This document shows positions 16,107 to 24,280 of a DNA stretch of 64,000 nucleotides, one piece after another. The stretch lies in assembly GCF_014649795.1 (NCBI RefSeq), contig NZ_BMTS01000001.1:186001-250000 (forward strand), in the 5' to 3' direction. Source of the stretch: Streptomyces melanogenes. Lineage in GTDB: Bacteria > Actinomycetota > Actinomycetes > Streptomycetales > Streptomycetaceae. A program made the translations under genes and the position numbers. The first letter of the stretch is position 1. Each line of letters opens with the position of its first letter. The notes beneath the pieces were generated by a model. That model saw nothing but the letters and a program-made list of their open reading frames with translations, did no database searches and was not told where the DNA came from.

Positions 16107-17203
16107 GCGGGCGCGGCGAGCTCTTCCTCGGTGATCTGGTGCGGGCCATGGCCGAGTTGAAGCCCGCGGACCTGGCCACCGCCGCCGCCGTGGCCGCGCT
16201 GCTGGGGCAGGGGAACCGTACGCCCACGGCCCCGCCGCAGAGCCACGCCGTACGGGCCGTCGTCGCGGGTGCCGGTCGCCCGACGGCCGTACGGCTGGAG
16301 GGGGCGTCCGGCGGGCCGCGTCGCAGCACGCCCGCGCCGCCTCCCCGGGCCATCGCCGCGGAGCGGGGACCGCGCGCGGAGCGGCCGGAGCGCTCCGGAC
16401 CGGAGGAGGAGGTTCCCGGCCGCGACGGCGCGGAGCGGGCGGTCCTGCTGGCCCACCGGCCCGTCGACTTCTCGCTCACCGCGATCGGCGGACCCGCGCC
16501 CCCGGCCACCGAGGCGAACGGCACGGAAGCGGGACCCGGGCTGCCGGAGCGCAGGGCCGCCGCCGTCCCGCTCGCCCACGAGCCGCCCTGGAAGAAGGAC
16601 TGGGCCCGGGGAATCATGTTCGCGGCGGTCGCCACCCCCGTCGAAAGCAGGGAGGTCGACCAGCGGGCGCTGCTGCGGGGCGTCGCGGGCCGCCAGGCGC
16701 TGCGGTCCGTACCGCGCCGGCGGCGGCTGAGCACCCGGCGCGGTGCGCAACTCCTGCTCGACCACGGCCCGGGCATGGCGCCGTTCCGCGACGACGGACT
16801 GTGGCTGCGCGACCTGGTCGGCAGCATCGCCGGACGCGACCGGGTCGAGGTGCTGAGGTTCCGGGGCGCACCCGGACGCGGGGTGGTGCGCCAGGACCCG
16901 CTCACCATCGACCCGTACCGGCCGCCGCCGCCCGGCACACCCGTGATCCTCTTCTCCGACCTCGGCCGGATGCGGCCGCCGTTCGCCGGGCAGGGCGTCG
17001 CGGGCCCGCAGGAGTGGCGCGCGTTCGTCCACGCCGTGGCGCACTCCGGCTGCCCCGTCGTCTGCCTGACCCCGTACGAGAGCGGCGACTATCCGGCCGT
17101 GCTGCGCAAGAGGGTGGCGTTCGTCCCCCTCGACCGGCGCGTCTCGCTGCGGCACGCGCAGCGGGCGACGGCGCGGGTGCGGGGCTGGCTGGAGCGCCCG
17201 TGA
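16103..17203 (+). CDS. vWA-like partner of the MoxR ATPase (SAV_2336-type, tentative)
   Basis: A 366-residue protein. A short helical N-domain (about 1-40, LGDLVRAMAELKPADLATAAAVAALLG) precedes a long low-complexity Pro/Ala/Arg linker (about 45-170). The C-terminal half looks like a degenerate von Willebrand A domain. Its first strand LLLDHGPGM replaces the MIDAS DxSxS, and later strands read RVEVLRFRGAP, PVILFSDLGRM and CPVVCLTPY. The helical domain plus vWA-like domain recalls the SAV_2336 group often beside MoxR ATPases in Streptomyces (from memory, unverified). Start and stop both overlap neighbours as GTGA. The degenerate MIDAS suggests metal-independent binding (inference). Confidence 0.75.
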   Translation: MSGRGELFLGDLVRAMAELKPADLATAAAVAALLGQGNRTPTAPPQSHAVRAVVAGAGRPTAVRLEGASGGPRRSTPAPPPRAIAAERGPRAERPERSGPEEEVPGRDGAERAVLLAHRPVDFSLTAIGGPAPPATEANGTEAGPGLPERRAAAVPLAHEPPWKKDWARGIMFAAVATPVESREVDQRALLRGVAGRQALRSVPRRRRLSTRRGAQLLLDHGPGMAPFRDDGLWLRDLVGSIAGRDRVEVLRFRGAPGRGVVRQDPLTIDPYRPPPPGTPVILFSDLGRMRPPFAGQGVAGPQEWRAFVHAVAHSGCPVVCLTPYESGDYPAVLRKRVAFVPLDRRVSLRHAQRATARVRGWLERP

Positions 17204-20085
17204 CCCAGCCCGAGGCGCCGGAGGCGCACCTGCCGCCACGGTCCGACCGCACGATGGAGGAGTACATCCCGCGGCTCGCGCGCAGCCGTCCCCAGCTCGT
17301 CCGGCTCGCCGAGTGCCTCTCGCTCGCGGCCGGGGTGGAGCGGCCGCTGCTGCGGCGCGCCCGGCTGCGCTTCCTGCCGCGCTCGGCGGCGGGTCTGGAG
17401 GCCGAGCTGTGGTTCTCCCCGCTGGTGGAGGCGGCGAGCGAGCACTCCTTGGTGCTGGATCCGGCCGCGGCGGCCGTCCTGCGCCGACGCCTCGCACTCC
17501 GACCCCGCCCATTCGTCCAGGACGTCCGGGACATGTTGGTCGAGGCGCATCTGGGCGCGCAGCCGGTCGCCCGCTGGTTCGAGGACCTGCTGTGGGCCGA
17601 CCTCTTCCCGGCCACCTCGACCCCCGAGTACATCGAGGAGCAACTGCGGCGCGTCCTGCACGCGGTCACGGCCATCGGCGATTCGGGCGACGAGGTCGGG
17701 CGCTGGGCGCTGCACTATGTGCCGCGTCTGCCGAGCGGGGTGCGGCGCTACGACGACGCCTGGCGGATCCAGGTGGCCTCCTCCGAACGCCTCGGCCTGG
17801 CCCCGCCGGTGGACGACTTCCCGCGCCCGCCCGGCGTGACGGCGGGGGCGCGGGCGCTTGTGCGGCGGGACATTCCCGTGGGGGTGGTGGCCCGCTCCGA
17901 CGGCTTGGTGCTCAGCTGCCCGCCCGTCGACGGCGTGCGTACGGTGTCGGCTCCGGGGGTGCGGACGGCCCGCATCGAGGTGGCGAGCGTGCTCGCGCCC
18001 CGGTCGGCGCCGGTGCGGCTGGAGCTGGAGGAGCACCAGAGCGTCCGCCTCCCCTTCACCGTGGTGCAGAGGCTCTCCACGAACGGCGAACCGACCCAGG
18101 GCATCGCGCACCTCGGGAACGCCGACGAGGTGGCGGTCGCCTCGGGTGTGGTGGGGGAGGGCGCGCGGTACGCCGTCCTGCTGGCGGACGGCACGATCGT
18201 GCTGTACGCGGACGACGGGACGGAGAGGGGCCGCCTCCCCGCCGAGGACGGCGGCCCGCCACGGAAGTCCCTGAGCGTGTTGGCTGACGGGCGGTTCCTG
18301 GCCTGGATCGAGGGGGGAACGGCGATCACGTACGAAGTGGCCTCGGGGAGGCTGGATTCCCATGAACGGGAGTGGGACGCGGCGCTCCTCGTGCGGTTCA
18401 CGTCGAGTCATACGGTGAGACTCGTGCAGCTGGGCATCGGGGACGGCCAGCTCCTCCTGGACAGGGGGCGGCATATGGTCAGCTGGGCAGAAACCACCCC
18501 GGTTCGGACGCTCTGGCTGTCGCAGGACGGGGAGTGCGCGGCCTTCATCGACGGATCGGGTGTGCTGAGGGTCGAGGGCCCCTGGGAGCTGGAGGGGGCC
18601 GGGGCCCCCGACGTCACCGCCGTTACCAGTACCGCGGACGCGGTATCCGTGGCCTGGGCGCATGCGGATGGAACGGTCTGCGCGCGGGTGATCGGCGACG
18701 ACCAGAGACTGGTCGACTGCGGCGCCGCGCCCTGGCAGATCACCTCCCTGGCCATGAGTGATGACGGCCGCTGGATCACCGCCGTGGGCGGGGACTCCAG
18801 GCTGCTGCTCTGGGAGCTCGTGGACGGGGCGGCCGTACCTCACGTACGACGGCTGGCCTTCTGCGCCGACCGCGTCTTCGCCCTCCCCGGCGGCGAGTGG
18901 GCCGTTTCCGGCACCGGCGGCCCGGTCGAGCTCACCACCGACGACGGCCGTCAGTACGTCGTCACACCGGACACCGAAGCCCTGGCTCACCCGGTGGACG
19001 TGCCCGGCTGGATCCGGGGCGAGGTGATCGCCGTGGTACGGGCGGGCCGGGACCCGGTCACGTTCGTGGACCTGGCGGAGGCGATGGAGTCCATCCGGGC
19101 GGTCGGCGTCACGTGCCTGACGGTCGGGCCGATCACCCCGACCGGCAGCGGCGACGTGGAGGGAATCCCCGGCGAGGAAATTCCCGGCTCCCTGGGGGAC
19201 TTCGGAGGGTTCGCGTCACTGCTCATGTCCGCCCACCACCACGGCGTACGGATCGTCGTCGACATGGATCTGCGGGCCGTGTACGCGGTCGGCCGGATCC
19301 TCAACTCGATGCGCCAGTGGCTGGACCACGACGTCGACGGCCTGCGGCTGGTCGGCGACCGCCGCCTCGACGCGGACGTACTGCGCGATGTGCGCCACCT
19401 GCTGGACGGCTACGACGACCGGGTGCTCATCGGTACGCACACCACCGGGCTCCCCGCCACCGCGGACTCCGACTTCGGCGCCACCGGCGCCTTCGTGGCC
19501 TGTGATGTCGTGGTGCGGGCTCTGCAGGGGGAACTGATCATCGGGTTGACGGAAGGCGCACTGGTCAGGAACGCACTGGTCAACGCCCAGTTGCCGCTGG
19601 GCGCGGCCAGGTCCGGAGCGCAGTGGGGCCATCTGCTGCCCGACGACCTGACCGCACCCGGGCGAACGGCGTTGGCCCTGCGTGTGCTGCTCGGCCTGCC
19701 CGGATGCCCCATCGTTCCCCTGTCGCTCCTCCAGAACCAGGACCCGGAGGTGTCAAGAATGCTGGAGCTGCGCCGGGACCACCTCGCCCTGTCCCGAGGT
19801 GACTGCCGTGAACTCCCGTTGTCGCGCCCTGGCTTGCACGGAGTCGTACGGCGACACGGCGACGAGATCGTCCTGTGCGTCGCCAACGCTGGTGCGAACC
19901 GGGAGGCGATCCACGTCACCCCGGACGACCTGGGCGCCCCGGGCGACGCACGGCTGCTCGACCTGTTCGGCGGGACCGTGACCCCGTGCTCGGACGACAC
20001 CCCCGCCACCGTGACCGTCGACGCCGGCGCGGTCCGCTGGTACCGGCTGCTCCCGATACCGCACACCTCCGGCCCGGGGGAGTAG
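17200..20085 (+). CDS. Large sensor-like protein: helical domain + propeller-like region + catalytically dead GH13 (trehalose-synthase-like) domain
   Basis: A 961-residue protein with no signal peptide. Residues about 20-200 form a helical domain with an ELWFSPL motif. About 215-590 is a beta-rich repeat region resembling a WD40/propeller (SLAMSDDGRWITAVGGDSRLLLWEL). About 600-870 follows the GH13 TIM barrel of trehalose synthase, and about 870-961 its C-terminal beta-sandwich. The barrel backbone is clear (WLDHDVDGLRL; RVLIG; QWGHLLPDDL; LLGLPGCPI), but the nucleophile Asp aligns with Val718, the acid/base Glu with Thr746, and motif I Asn/His are lost; only an Asp near 815 of motif IV may remain. 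It is probably a ligand-binding pseudoenzyme. GTG 17200 overlaps the previous stop. Confidence 0.82.
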   Translation: MTQPEAPEAHLPPRSDRTMEEYIPRLARSRPQLVRLAECLSLAAGVERPLLRRARLRFLPRSAAGLEAELWFSPLVEAASEHSLVLDPAAAAVLRRRLALRPRPFVQDVRDMLVEAHLGAQPVARWFEDLLWADLFPATSTPEYIEEQLRRVLHAVTAIGDSGDEVGRWALHYVPRLPSGVRRYDDAWRIQVASSERLGLAPPVDDFPRPPGVTAGARALVRRDIPVGVVARSDGLVLSCPPVDGVRTVSAPGVRTARIEVASVLAPRSAPVRLELEEHQSVRLPFTVVQRLSTNGEPTQGIAHLGNADEVAVASGVVGEGARYAVLLADGTIVLYADDGTERGRLPAEDGGPPRKSLSVLADGRFLAWIEGGTAITYEVASGRLDSHEREWDAALLVRFTSSHTVRLVQLGIGDGQLLLDRGRHMVSWAETTPVRTLWLSQDGECAAFIDGSGVLRVEGPWELEGAGAPDVTAVTSTADAVSVAWAHADGTVCARVIGDDQRLVDCGAAPWQITSLAMSDDGRWITAVGGDSRLLLWELVDGAAVPHVRRLAFCADRVFALPGGEWAVSGTGGPVELTTDDGRQYVVTPDTEALAHPVDVPGWIRGEVIAVVRAGRDPVTFVDLAEAMESIRAVGVTCLTVGPITPTGSGDVEGIPGEEIPGSLGDFGGFASLLMSAHHHGVRIVVDMDLRAVYAVGRILNSMRQWLDHDVDGLRLVGDRRLDADVLRDVRHLLDGYDDRVLIGTHTTGLPATADSDFGATGAFVACDVVVRALQGELIIGLTEGALVRNALVNAQLPLGAARSGAQWGHLLPDDLTAPGRTALALRVLLGLPGCPIVPLSLLQNQDPEVSRMLELRRDHLALSRGDCRELPLSRPGLHGVVRRHGDEIVLCVANAGANREAIHVTPDDLGAPGDARLLDLFGGTVTPCSDDTPATVTVDAGAVRWYRLLPIPHTSGPGE

Positions 20086-20090
20086 CGGCC

Positions 20091-21377
20091 ATGGCACGTC
20101 CCCGGATCTTCCTCAGCCACAGTTCGCAGTGCACCCCCGAGTCGGGGTGCGACTGCCGGGCCTACCTCTTCGCGCTCGAGGCGCACCTCGTCGACCTGGG
20201 CTGCGAACCGATCGTCGACAAGGGCATCCTGAACGGCGGCGACACCTGGTACGGCAAGGTGCTCACCGAGATCAAGAACTGCCACGGCATGATCATCCTG
20301 CTGTCGCCGCACGCGCTCGACTCGTACTACGTGATGGTGGAGGCGATCGTCGCCGACGCCGAGCGGGCCGGGACCGACGACGCCTTCGTGGTCCTGCCGG
20401 TGACGCTGCCCGGAGTCCGGCGGCGCCAGCTTCCCGACAGCGGGCTCGGCAAGCTGAACCTCGGGCGGTTCGACATGGTGGACTGGAGGCCGCAGTACGG
20501 TCCCACCCGGCCCCCGAAGAAGATCGCCACGTCGCTGCGGCCGCTGATCGAGCGCCAGGGCGCGCTGCCGTATCCGGAGGTCACCGACTTCCTCGTCGGA
20601 CGTATCTCCGACCTTTCCGACGCCGCCCTGGAGCACACCGCCGAGATCCTGGGCGTCGCCACCTTCGCCTACGCGCGCGGCCACTCGCGCTACGCCGTGG
20701 CCCAGGGGCTGCTGACCGAGCGGCCGGTCGAGAACGTCGGGGACAGCTGCGCGATGCGCAAGGCGGTCACGCACTTCCTGCCCAAGGTGAAGCTGCGGGA
20801 GCACCGGCAGGAGATCGTCGACGTCGTGGTGCCGTTCGCCCGGGTGCCCAAGGAGGCAGCCGATCAGCTGCGTCTGGTGGTGGAGAGCGGTGACGACCGG
20901 GTGGCGCTCCTCGGGGCGACGCTCAAGGAGACCGCGGACATGTACGTACGCCGGGCGAGCGAGACGCCCAAGCCCTGGCTCATGAGCAAACCCGCGCCCC
21001 GGCACGACGGGGCGGGCTTCGTCGAGAGCGTGGTCGCCGAGGTGCGTGCCTGTGTGGTCGCCTCGATCGGGTACGGCTTCGAGTGCGACGACGACACCCT
21101 GCGGCGGCTGCTGGCCCGCCACGAGGCGGAGTCGGGGCCGTTCACGATCGTGCTGTACCAGCCGCCGGACGCCGACCTCCTCGACCGGCTGCTCGCCGCG
21201 TTCCCCCGACTGCTGTTCGTCTTCGCCCACCAGCAGGCGGCCGCCGCACGGGGGTGGAAGGGATCCGTCCGCCTCGCGGGGCTGACGCCGGGTCAGGAGC
21301 AGGACATGGTGATCACGCACTGGGAGTTCCAGGAGCTGGCCGCCGCGCGGGAGTGCCCTTCGAGCAGGCCCGATTGA
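20091..21377 (+). CDS. TIR-domain protein, putative NADase effector
   Basis: A 428-residue protein. The first ~150 residues are a TIR domain: strand A PRIFLSHSS (4-12), a G-x-x-x-x-x-D segment around Asp43, IILLSPHAL (68-76), and SYYVMVEA with Glu84 in the position of the TIR NADase catalytic Glu. Bacterial TIR effectors cleave or cyclise NAD+ once activated. The C-terminal 280 residues match no family I recognise; they have helical character and two late alpha/beta-like stretches (FTIVLYQPP, LLFVFAHQQ). GGGGGAG precedes the ATG by about 8 nt, only 5 bp after the previous stop. It is the last gene of the six-gene block and a candidate toxic output. Confidence 0.87.
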   Translation: MARPRIFLSHSSQCTPESGCDCRAYLFALEAHLVDLGCEPIVDKGILNGGDTWYGKVLTEIKNCHGMIILLSPHALDSYYVMVEAIVADAERAGTDDAFVVLPVTLPGVRRRQLPDSGLGKLNLGRFDMVDWRPQYGPTRPPKKIATSLRPLIERQGALPYPEVTDFLVGRISDLSDAALEHTAEILGVATFAYARGHSRYAVAQGLLTERPVENVGDSCAMRKAVTHFLPKVKLREHRQEIVDVVVPFARVPKEAADQLRLVVESGDDRVALLGATLKETADMYVRRASETPKPWLMSKPAPRHDGAGFVESVVAEVRACVVASIGYGFECDDDTLRRLLARHEAESGPFTIVLYQPPDADLLDRLLAAFPRLLFVFAHQQAAAARGWKGSVRLAGLTPGQEQDMVITHWEFQELAAARECPSSRPD

Positions 21378-21402
21378 CAATCCGCCTTGCCGATTCTGCA
21401 AT
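21374..21402 (+). promoter_or_regulatory. Candidate promoter for the XRE-cupin gene, possibly leaderless
   Basis: TTGACA at 21374-21379 overlaps the TIR stop codon; a 17-bp spacer leads to TGCAAT at 21397-21402. The expected transcription start falls at or next to the ATG at 21409, and no Shine-Dalgarno sequence precedes that ATG, so the mRNA may be leaderless. Confidence 0.4.
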
Positions 21403-21408
21403 GGACGG

Positions 21409-21993
21409 ATGGACGAGGAACGCGCACTCGACGACGTGCTGACCGACGTCGGCCCCCGGCTCCGGCGGATCCGCAAGGAGCGCGGGGCCACGCTCGGCGA
21501 TCTGTCGGCGGCGACCGGGATCTCCGTCTCCACGCTCTCCCGCCTGGAGTCCGGGAACCGGCGGCCCAGCCTCGAGCTGCTGCTGCCGATCGCCCGCGCC
21601 CACCAGGTGCCGCTCGACGACCTGGTGGGCGCGCCGCCGGTCGGGGACCCCCGGGTGCGGGCCAAGCCGATCGTGCGCGGCGGCAAGACCCTGGTGCCGC
21701 TCACCCGCCAGCCCGGCGGCCTCCAGGCGTACAAGGTGGTGGACCGGGAGGTGGGCGGCGAGCCCGAGCCGCGCGTCCACGAGGGCTATGAGTGGCTGTA
21801 CGTCCTGGCGGGGCGGCTGCGGCTGGTGCTCGCCGGGAACGACGTGGTGCTGGGGGCGGGGGAGGCGGCCGAGTTCGACACGCGGTTGCCGCACTGGTTC
21901 GGGCCGGCCGGGGACGCGCCGGTGGAGTACCTGAGCCTGTTCGGGCCGCAGGGTGAGCGGATGCACGTACGGGCGCGGCCCAAGCGGGCGTAG
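21409..21993 (+). CDS. XRE-family regulator with C-terminal cupin domain
   Basis: A 194-residue regulator. The XRE helix-turn-helix spans about 13-70 (LGDLSAATGISVSTLSRLESGNRRPSLELLL as two helices plus turn). A small-molecule-binding cupin barrel spans about 100-190 (HEGYEWLYVLAGRLRLVL; GEAAEFDTRLPHWFG). Such HTH-cupin proteins usually repress nearby genes and respond to metabolites. It starts 31 bp after the TIR gene on the same strand, with its own likely promoter, so it may be the last member or an independent neighbour of the conflict-type operon. A second in-phase-unrelated ATG at 21401 is rejected because it leaves the XRE frame. Confidence 0.9.
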   Translation: MDEERALDDVLTDVGPRLRRIRKERGATLGDLSAATGISVSTLSRLESGNRRPSLELLLPIARAHQVPLDDLVGAPPVGDPRVRAKPIVRGGKTLVPLTRQPGGLQAYKVVDREVGGEPEPRVHEGYEWLYVLAGRLRLVLAGNDVVLGAGEAAEFDTRLPHWFGPAGDAPVEYLSLFGPQGERMHVRARPKRA

Positions 21994-22051
21994 TCGCGGT
22001 ACGGCGGGGGAGAAGAGACAGTGCCTCGCCTCTGCCTGTTCCCTCAGCGGC

Positions 22052-22063
22052 AAGCGACCGCTT
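22052..22063. promoter_or_regulatory. Operator-like dyad AAGCG-AC-CGCTT upstream of the acyl-CoA operon
   Basis: A perfect 5-2-5 inverted repeat about 60 bp upstream of the quinone oxidoreductase start. This form is common at TetR-controlled acyl-CoA dehydrogenase operons in actinobacteria. No TetR gene is adjacent. Confidence 0.55.
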
Positions 22064-22121
22064 AGTATGCGATGTGGCAAGGGTACGCAGCCGTACCGCC
22101 TACAGTGCGTGGAGGCCCCGA

Positions 22122-23090
22122 ATGCAGGCATGGCGAGTGCACGAGAACGGCGAGCCGGGCGAGGTGATGCGGCTCGAAGAGGTCGAGCGCCCCACCCCGG
22201 GCCCGGGGCAGGTGCTGCTGAAGGTGCGCGCCGCGAACATCAACTTCCCGGACGCGCTGCTGTGCCGGGGGCAGTACCAGATCAAGCCGCCGCTGCCGTT
22301 CACGCCCGGGGTGGAGATCTGCGGGGAGACCGAGGACGGGCGGCGGGTCATCGCCAACCCCGTGCTGCCGTTCGGCGGGCTCGCCGACCATGTGATCGCC
22401 GACGAGCGCGCGCTGCTGCCCGCGCCCGACGCGCTGGACGACGCCGAGGCCGCCGCCCTGCACATCGGCTACCAGACCGGCGTGTTCGGGCTGCACCGCA
22501 GGGCCAACCTCCAGGCGGGCGAGACGCTGCTGGTGCACGCCGCCGCAGGCGGGGTCGGCAGCGCGGCCGTCCAGCTCGGCAAGGCGGCCGGGGCCAAGGT
22601 CATCGGCGTGGTCGGCGGCGCCGACAAGGCCGAGATCGCCCGGCAGTTGGGCTGCGACCTGGTCATCGACCGGCGCACCGACGACATCGTGGCCGCCGTC
22701 AAGGAGGCCACCGGCGGGCGCGGCGCGGACGTGATCTACGACCCGGTCGGCGGCGACGCGTACGCCAAGTCCGCCAAGTGCGTCGCCTTCGAGGGCCGCA
22801 TCCTCGTCGTGGGCTTCGCCAGCGGCAGCATCCCCGCCCCGGCCCTCAACCACGCGCTGGTGAAGAACTATTCGATCGTCGGTCTGCACTGGGGGCTGTA
22901 CGCGCAGAAGGACCCCGCGTCGATCCTGCGCTGCCACGAGCAGCTGACCGAGCTCGCCGCGAAGGGCGCCGTCAAACCGCTCATCAGCGAGCGCGTGGCG
23001 ATGAAGGACGCTGCCGCCGCCGTCCAGCGGGTCGCCGACGGCACGACCACCGGCCGTGTGGTCGTGCTCCCGGACGGAGTCGCCCGGTGA
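22122..23090 (+). CDS. NADPH:quinone oxidoreductase family protein (zinc-independent MDR)
   Basis: A 322-residue medium-chain dehydrogenase/reductase. It has a GroES-like N-domain (about 1-115, with NINFPDALLCRGQYQ) and a Rossmann domain with the NADPH motif AAAGGVGSAAVQLG (about 144-157). Structural and catalytic zinc ligands are missing, as in QorA/Qor2-type enzymes. It probably reduces quinones or enoyl-type substrates. ATG 22122 has GGAGG 6 nt upstream. The stop overlaps the next GTG (23087-23090), making it the first gene of a three-gene operon with two acyl-CoA dehydrogenases. Confidence 0.92.
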   Translation: MQAWRVHENGEPGEVMRLEEVERPTPGPGQVLLKVRAANINFPDALLCRGQYQIKPPLPFTPGVEICGETEDGRRVIANPVLPFGGLADHVIADERALLPAPDALDDAEAAALHIGYQTGVFGLHRRANLQAGETLLVHAAAGGVGSAAVQLGKAAGAKVIGVVGGADKAEIARQLGCDLVIDRRTDDIVAAVKEATGGRGADVIYDPVGGDAYAKSAKCVAFEGRILVVGFASGSIPAPALNHALVKNYSIVGLHWGLYAQKDPASILRCHEQLTELAAKGAVKPLISERVAMKDAAAAVQRVADGTTTGRVVVLPDGVAR

Positions 23091-24280
23091 GCGAGCAGCA
23101 GCCCGGCGCCGACGAACTGCTCGCCCGTACACGGGAGTTGCTCGCCGCGCACCCGCCCGCCACGACCGAGGCGGTCGACTTCCTCAAGGCCCGCTTCGAC
23201 GCCGGGCTCGCCTGGGTGCACTACCCGGTGGGCCTCGGCGGGCTCGGCGCGCCGCGCTCGTTCCAGCCGGTCGTCGACGCAGAGCTGGCGGCGGCCGGCG
23301 CGCCCGACAACGACCCGCGCCGGATCGGGATCGGGCTCGGCATGGCCGCGCCGACCGTGCTCAAGTACGGCACCGACGAGCAGAAGCGGCGGTTCCTGCG
23401 GCCGCTGTGGGTCGGCGAGGAGGTGTGGTGCCAGCTGTTCAGCGAGCCGGGCGCGGGGTCCGACCTCGCCGCGCTCGGTACCCGGGCGGTCCGTGACGGC
23501 GACCACTGGGTGGTGACCGGGCAGAAGGTGTGGACGTCGAGCGCCCATCTCGCCCGCTGGGCCATCCTGATCGCCCGCACCGACCCCGACCTGCCCAAGC
23601 ACCAGGGCATCACCTATTTCATCTGCGACATGACCGACCCCGGCGTCGAGGTGCGGCCGCTGCGCCAGATCACCGGCGAGGCCGAGTTCAACGAGGTCTT
23701 CCTCACCGACGTCCGCATCCCCGACGCCCACCGCCTGGGTGAGGTCGGGGACGGCTGGCGGGTCGCGCAGACCACCCTGATGAACGAGCGGGTCTCCATC
23801 GGCGGGATGCGGCTGCCCCGCGAGGGCGGGATGATCGGGCCCGTCGCGCGCACCTGGCGCGAGCGCCCCGAACTGCGCACCCACGACCTGCACCAGCGCC
23901 TCCTCACCCTCTGGGTCGAGGCCGAGGTCGCCCGCCTCACCGGCGAGCGGCTGCGCCAGCAGCTCGTCGCGGGCCAGCCGGGACCCGAGGGCTCGGGCAT
24001 GAAGCTCGCCTTCGCCCGGCTCAACCAGGAGATCAGCGGCCTGGAGGTCGAACTCCTCGGGCAGGAGGGGCTGTTGTACTCGGACTGGACCATGCGCCGG
24101 CCCGAGCTCGTCGACTTCACCGGCCGCGACGCCGGATACCGGTATCTGCGCTCGAAGGGCAACTCCATCGAGGGCGGCACCAGCGAGGTGCTCCTGAACA
24201 TCGTCGCCGAGCGCGTCCTCGGGCTGCCCGCCGAGCCGCGCAACGACAAGGACGTCGCCTGGAAGGACCTGGCCCGATGA
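23087..24280 (+). CDS. Acyl-CoA dehydrogenase family protein
   Basis: A 397-residue flavoprotein of the acyl-CoA dehydrogenase fold. It has the N-terminal helical domain, the FAD-binding beta domain signature LFSEPGAGSDLAALGTRA (about 126-143) with WVVTGQKVWTSSAHLA, and the C-terminal helical bundle with YRYLRSKGNSIEGGTSEVLLNIVAERVLGLP split across about 355-385. It likely oxidises an acyl-CoA (short-chain, branched or steroid-side-chain) using FAD. The start overlaps the oxidoreductase stop and its own stop overlaps the next ATG. Tandem non-identical acyl-CoA dehydrogenases often form alpha2-beta2 heterotetramers, so the next product is a likely partner. Confidence 0.92.
   Translation: MSEQQPGADELLARTRELLAAHPPATTEAVDFLKARFDAGLAWVHYPVGLGGLGAPRSFQPVVDAELAAAGAPDNDPRRIGIGLGMAAPTVLKYGTDEQKRRFLRPLWVGEEVWCQLFSEPGAGSDLAALGTRAVRDGDHWVVTGQKVWTSSAHLARWAILIARTDPDLPKHQGITYFICDMTDPGVEVRPLRQITGEAEFNEVFLTDVRIPDAHRLGEVGDGWRVAQTTLMNERVSIGGMRLPREGGMIGPVARTWRERPELRTHDLHQRLLTLWVEAEVARLTGERLRQQLVAGQPGPEGSGMKLAFARLNQEISGLEVELLGQEGLLYSDWTMRRPELVDFTGRDAGYRYLRSKGNSIEGGTSEVLLNIVAERVLGLPAEPRNDKDVAWKDLAR

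Noticed and set aside
12069..21377. Mobile island carrying the six-gene block
   Set aside because: No integrase, transposase, tRNA or flanking direct repeat was seen, and the GC bias matches the neighbours; transfer cannot be claimed from sequence alone.
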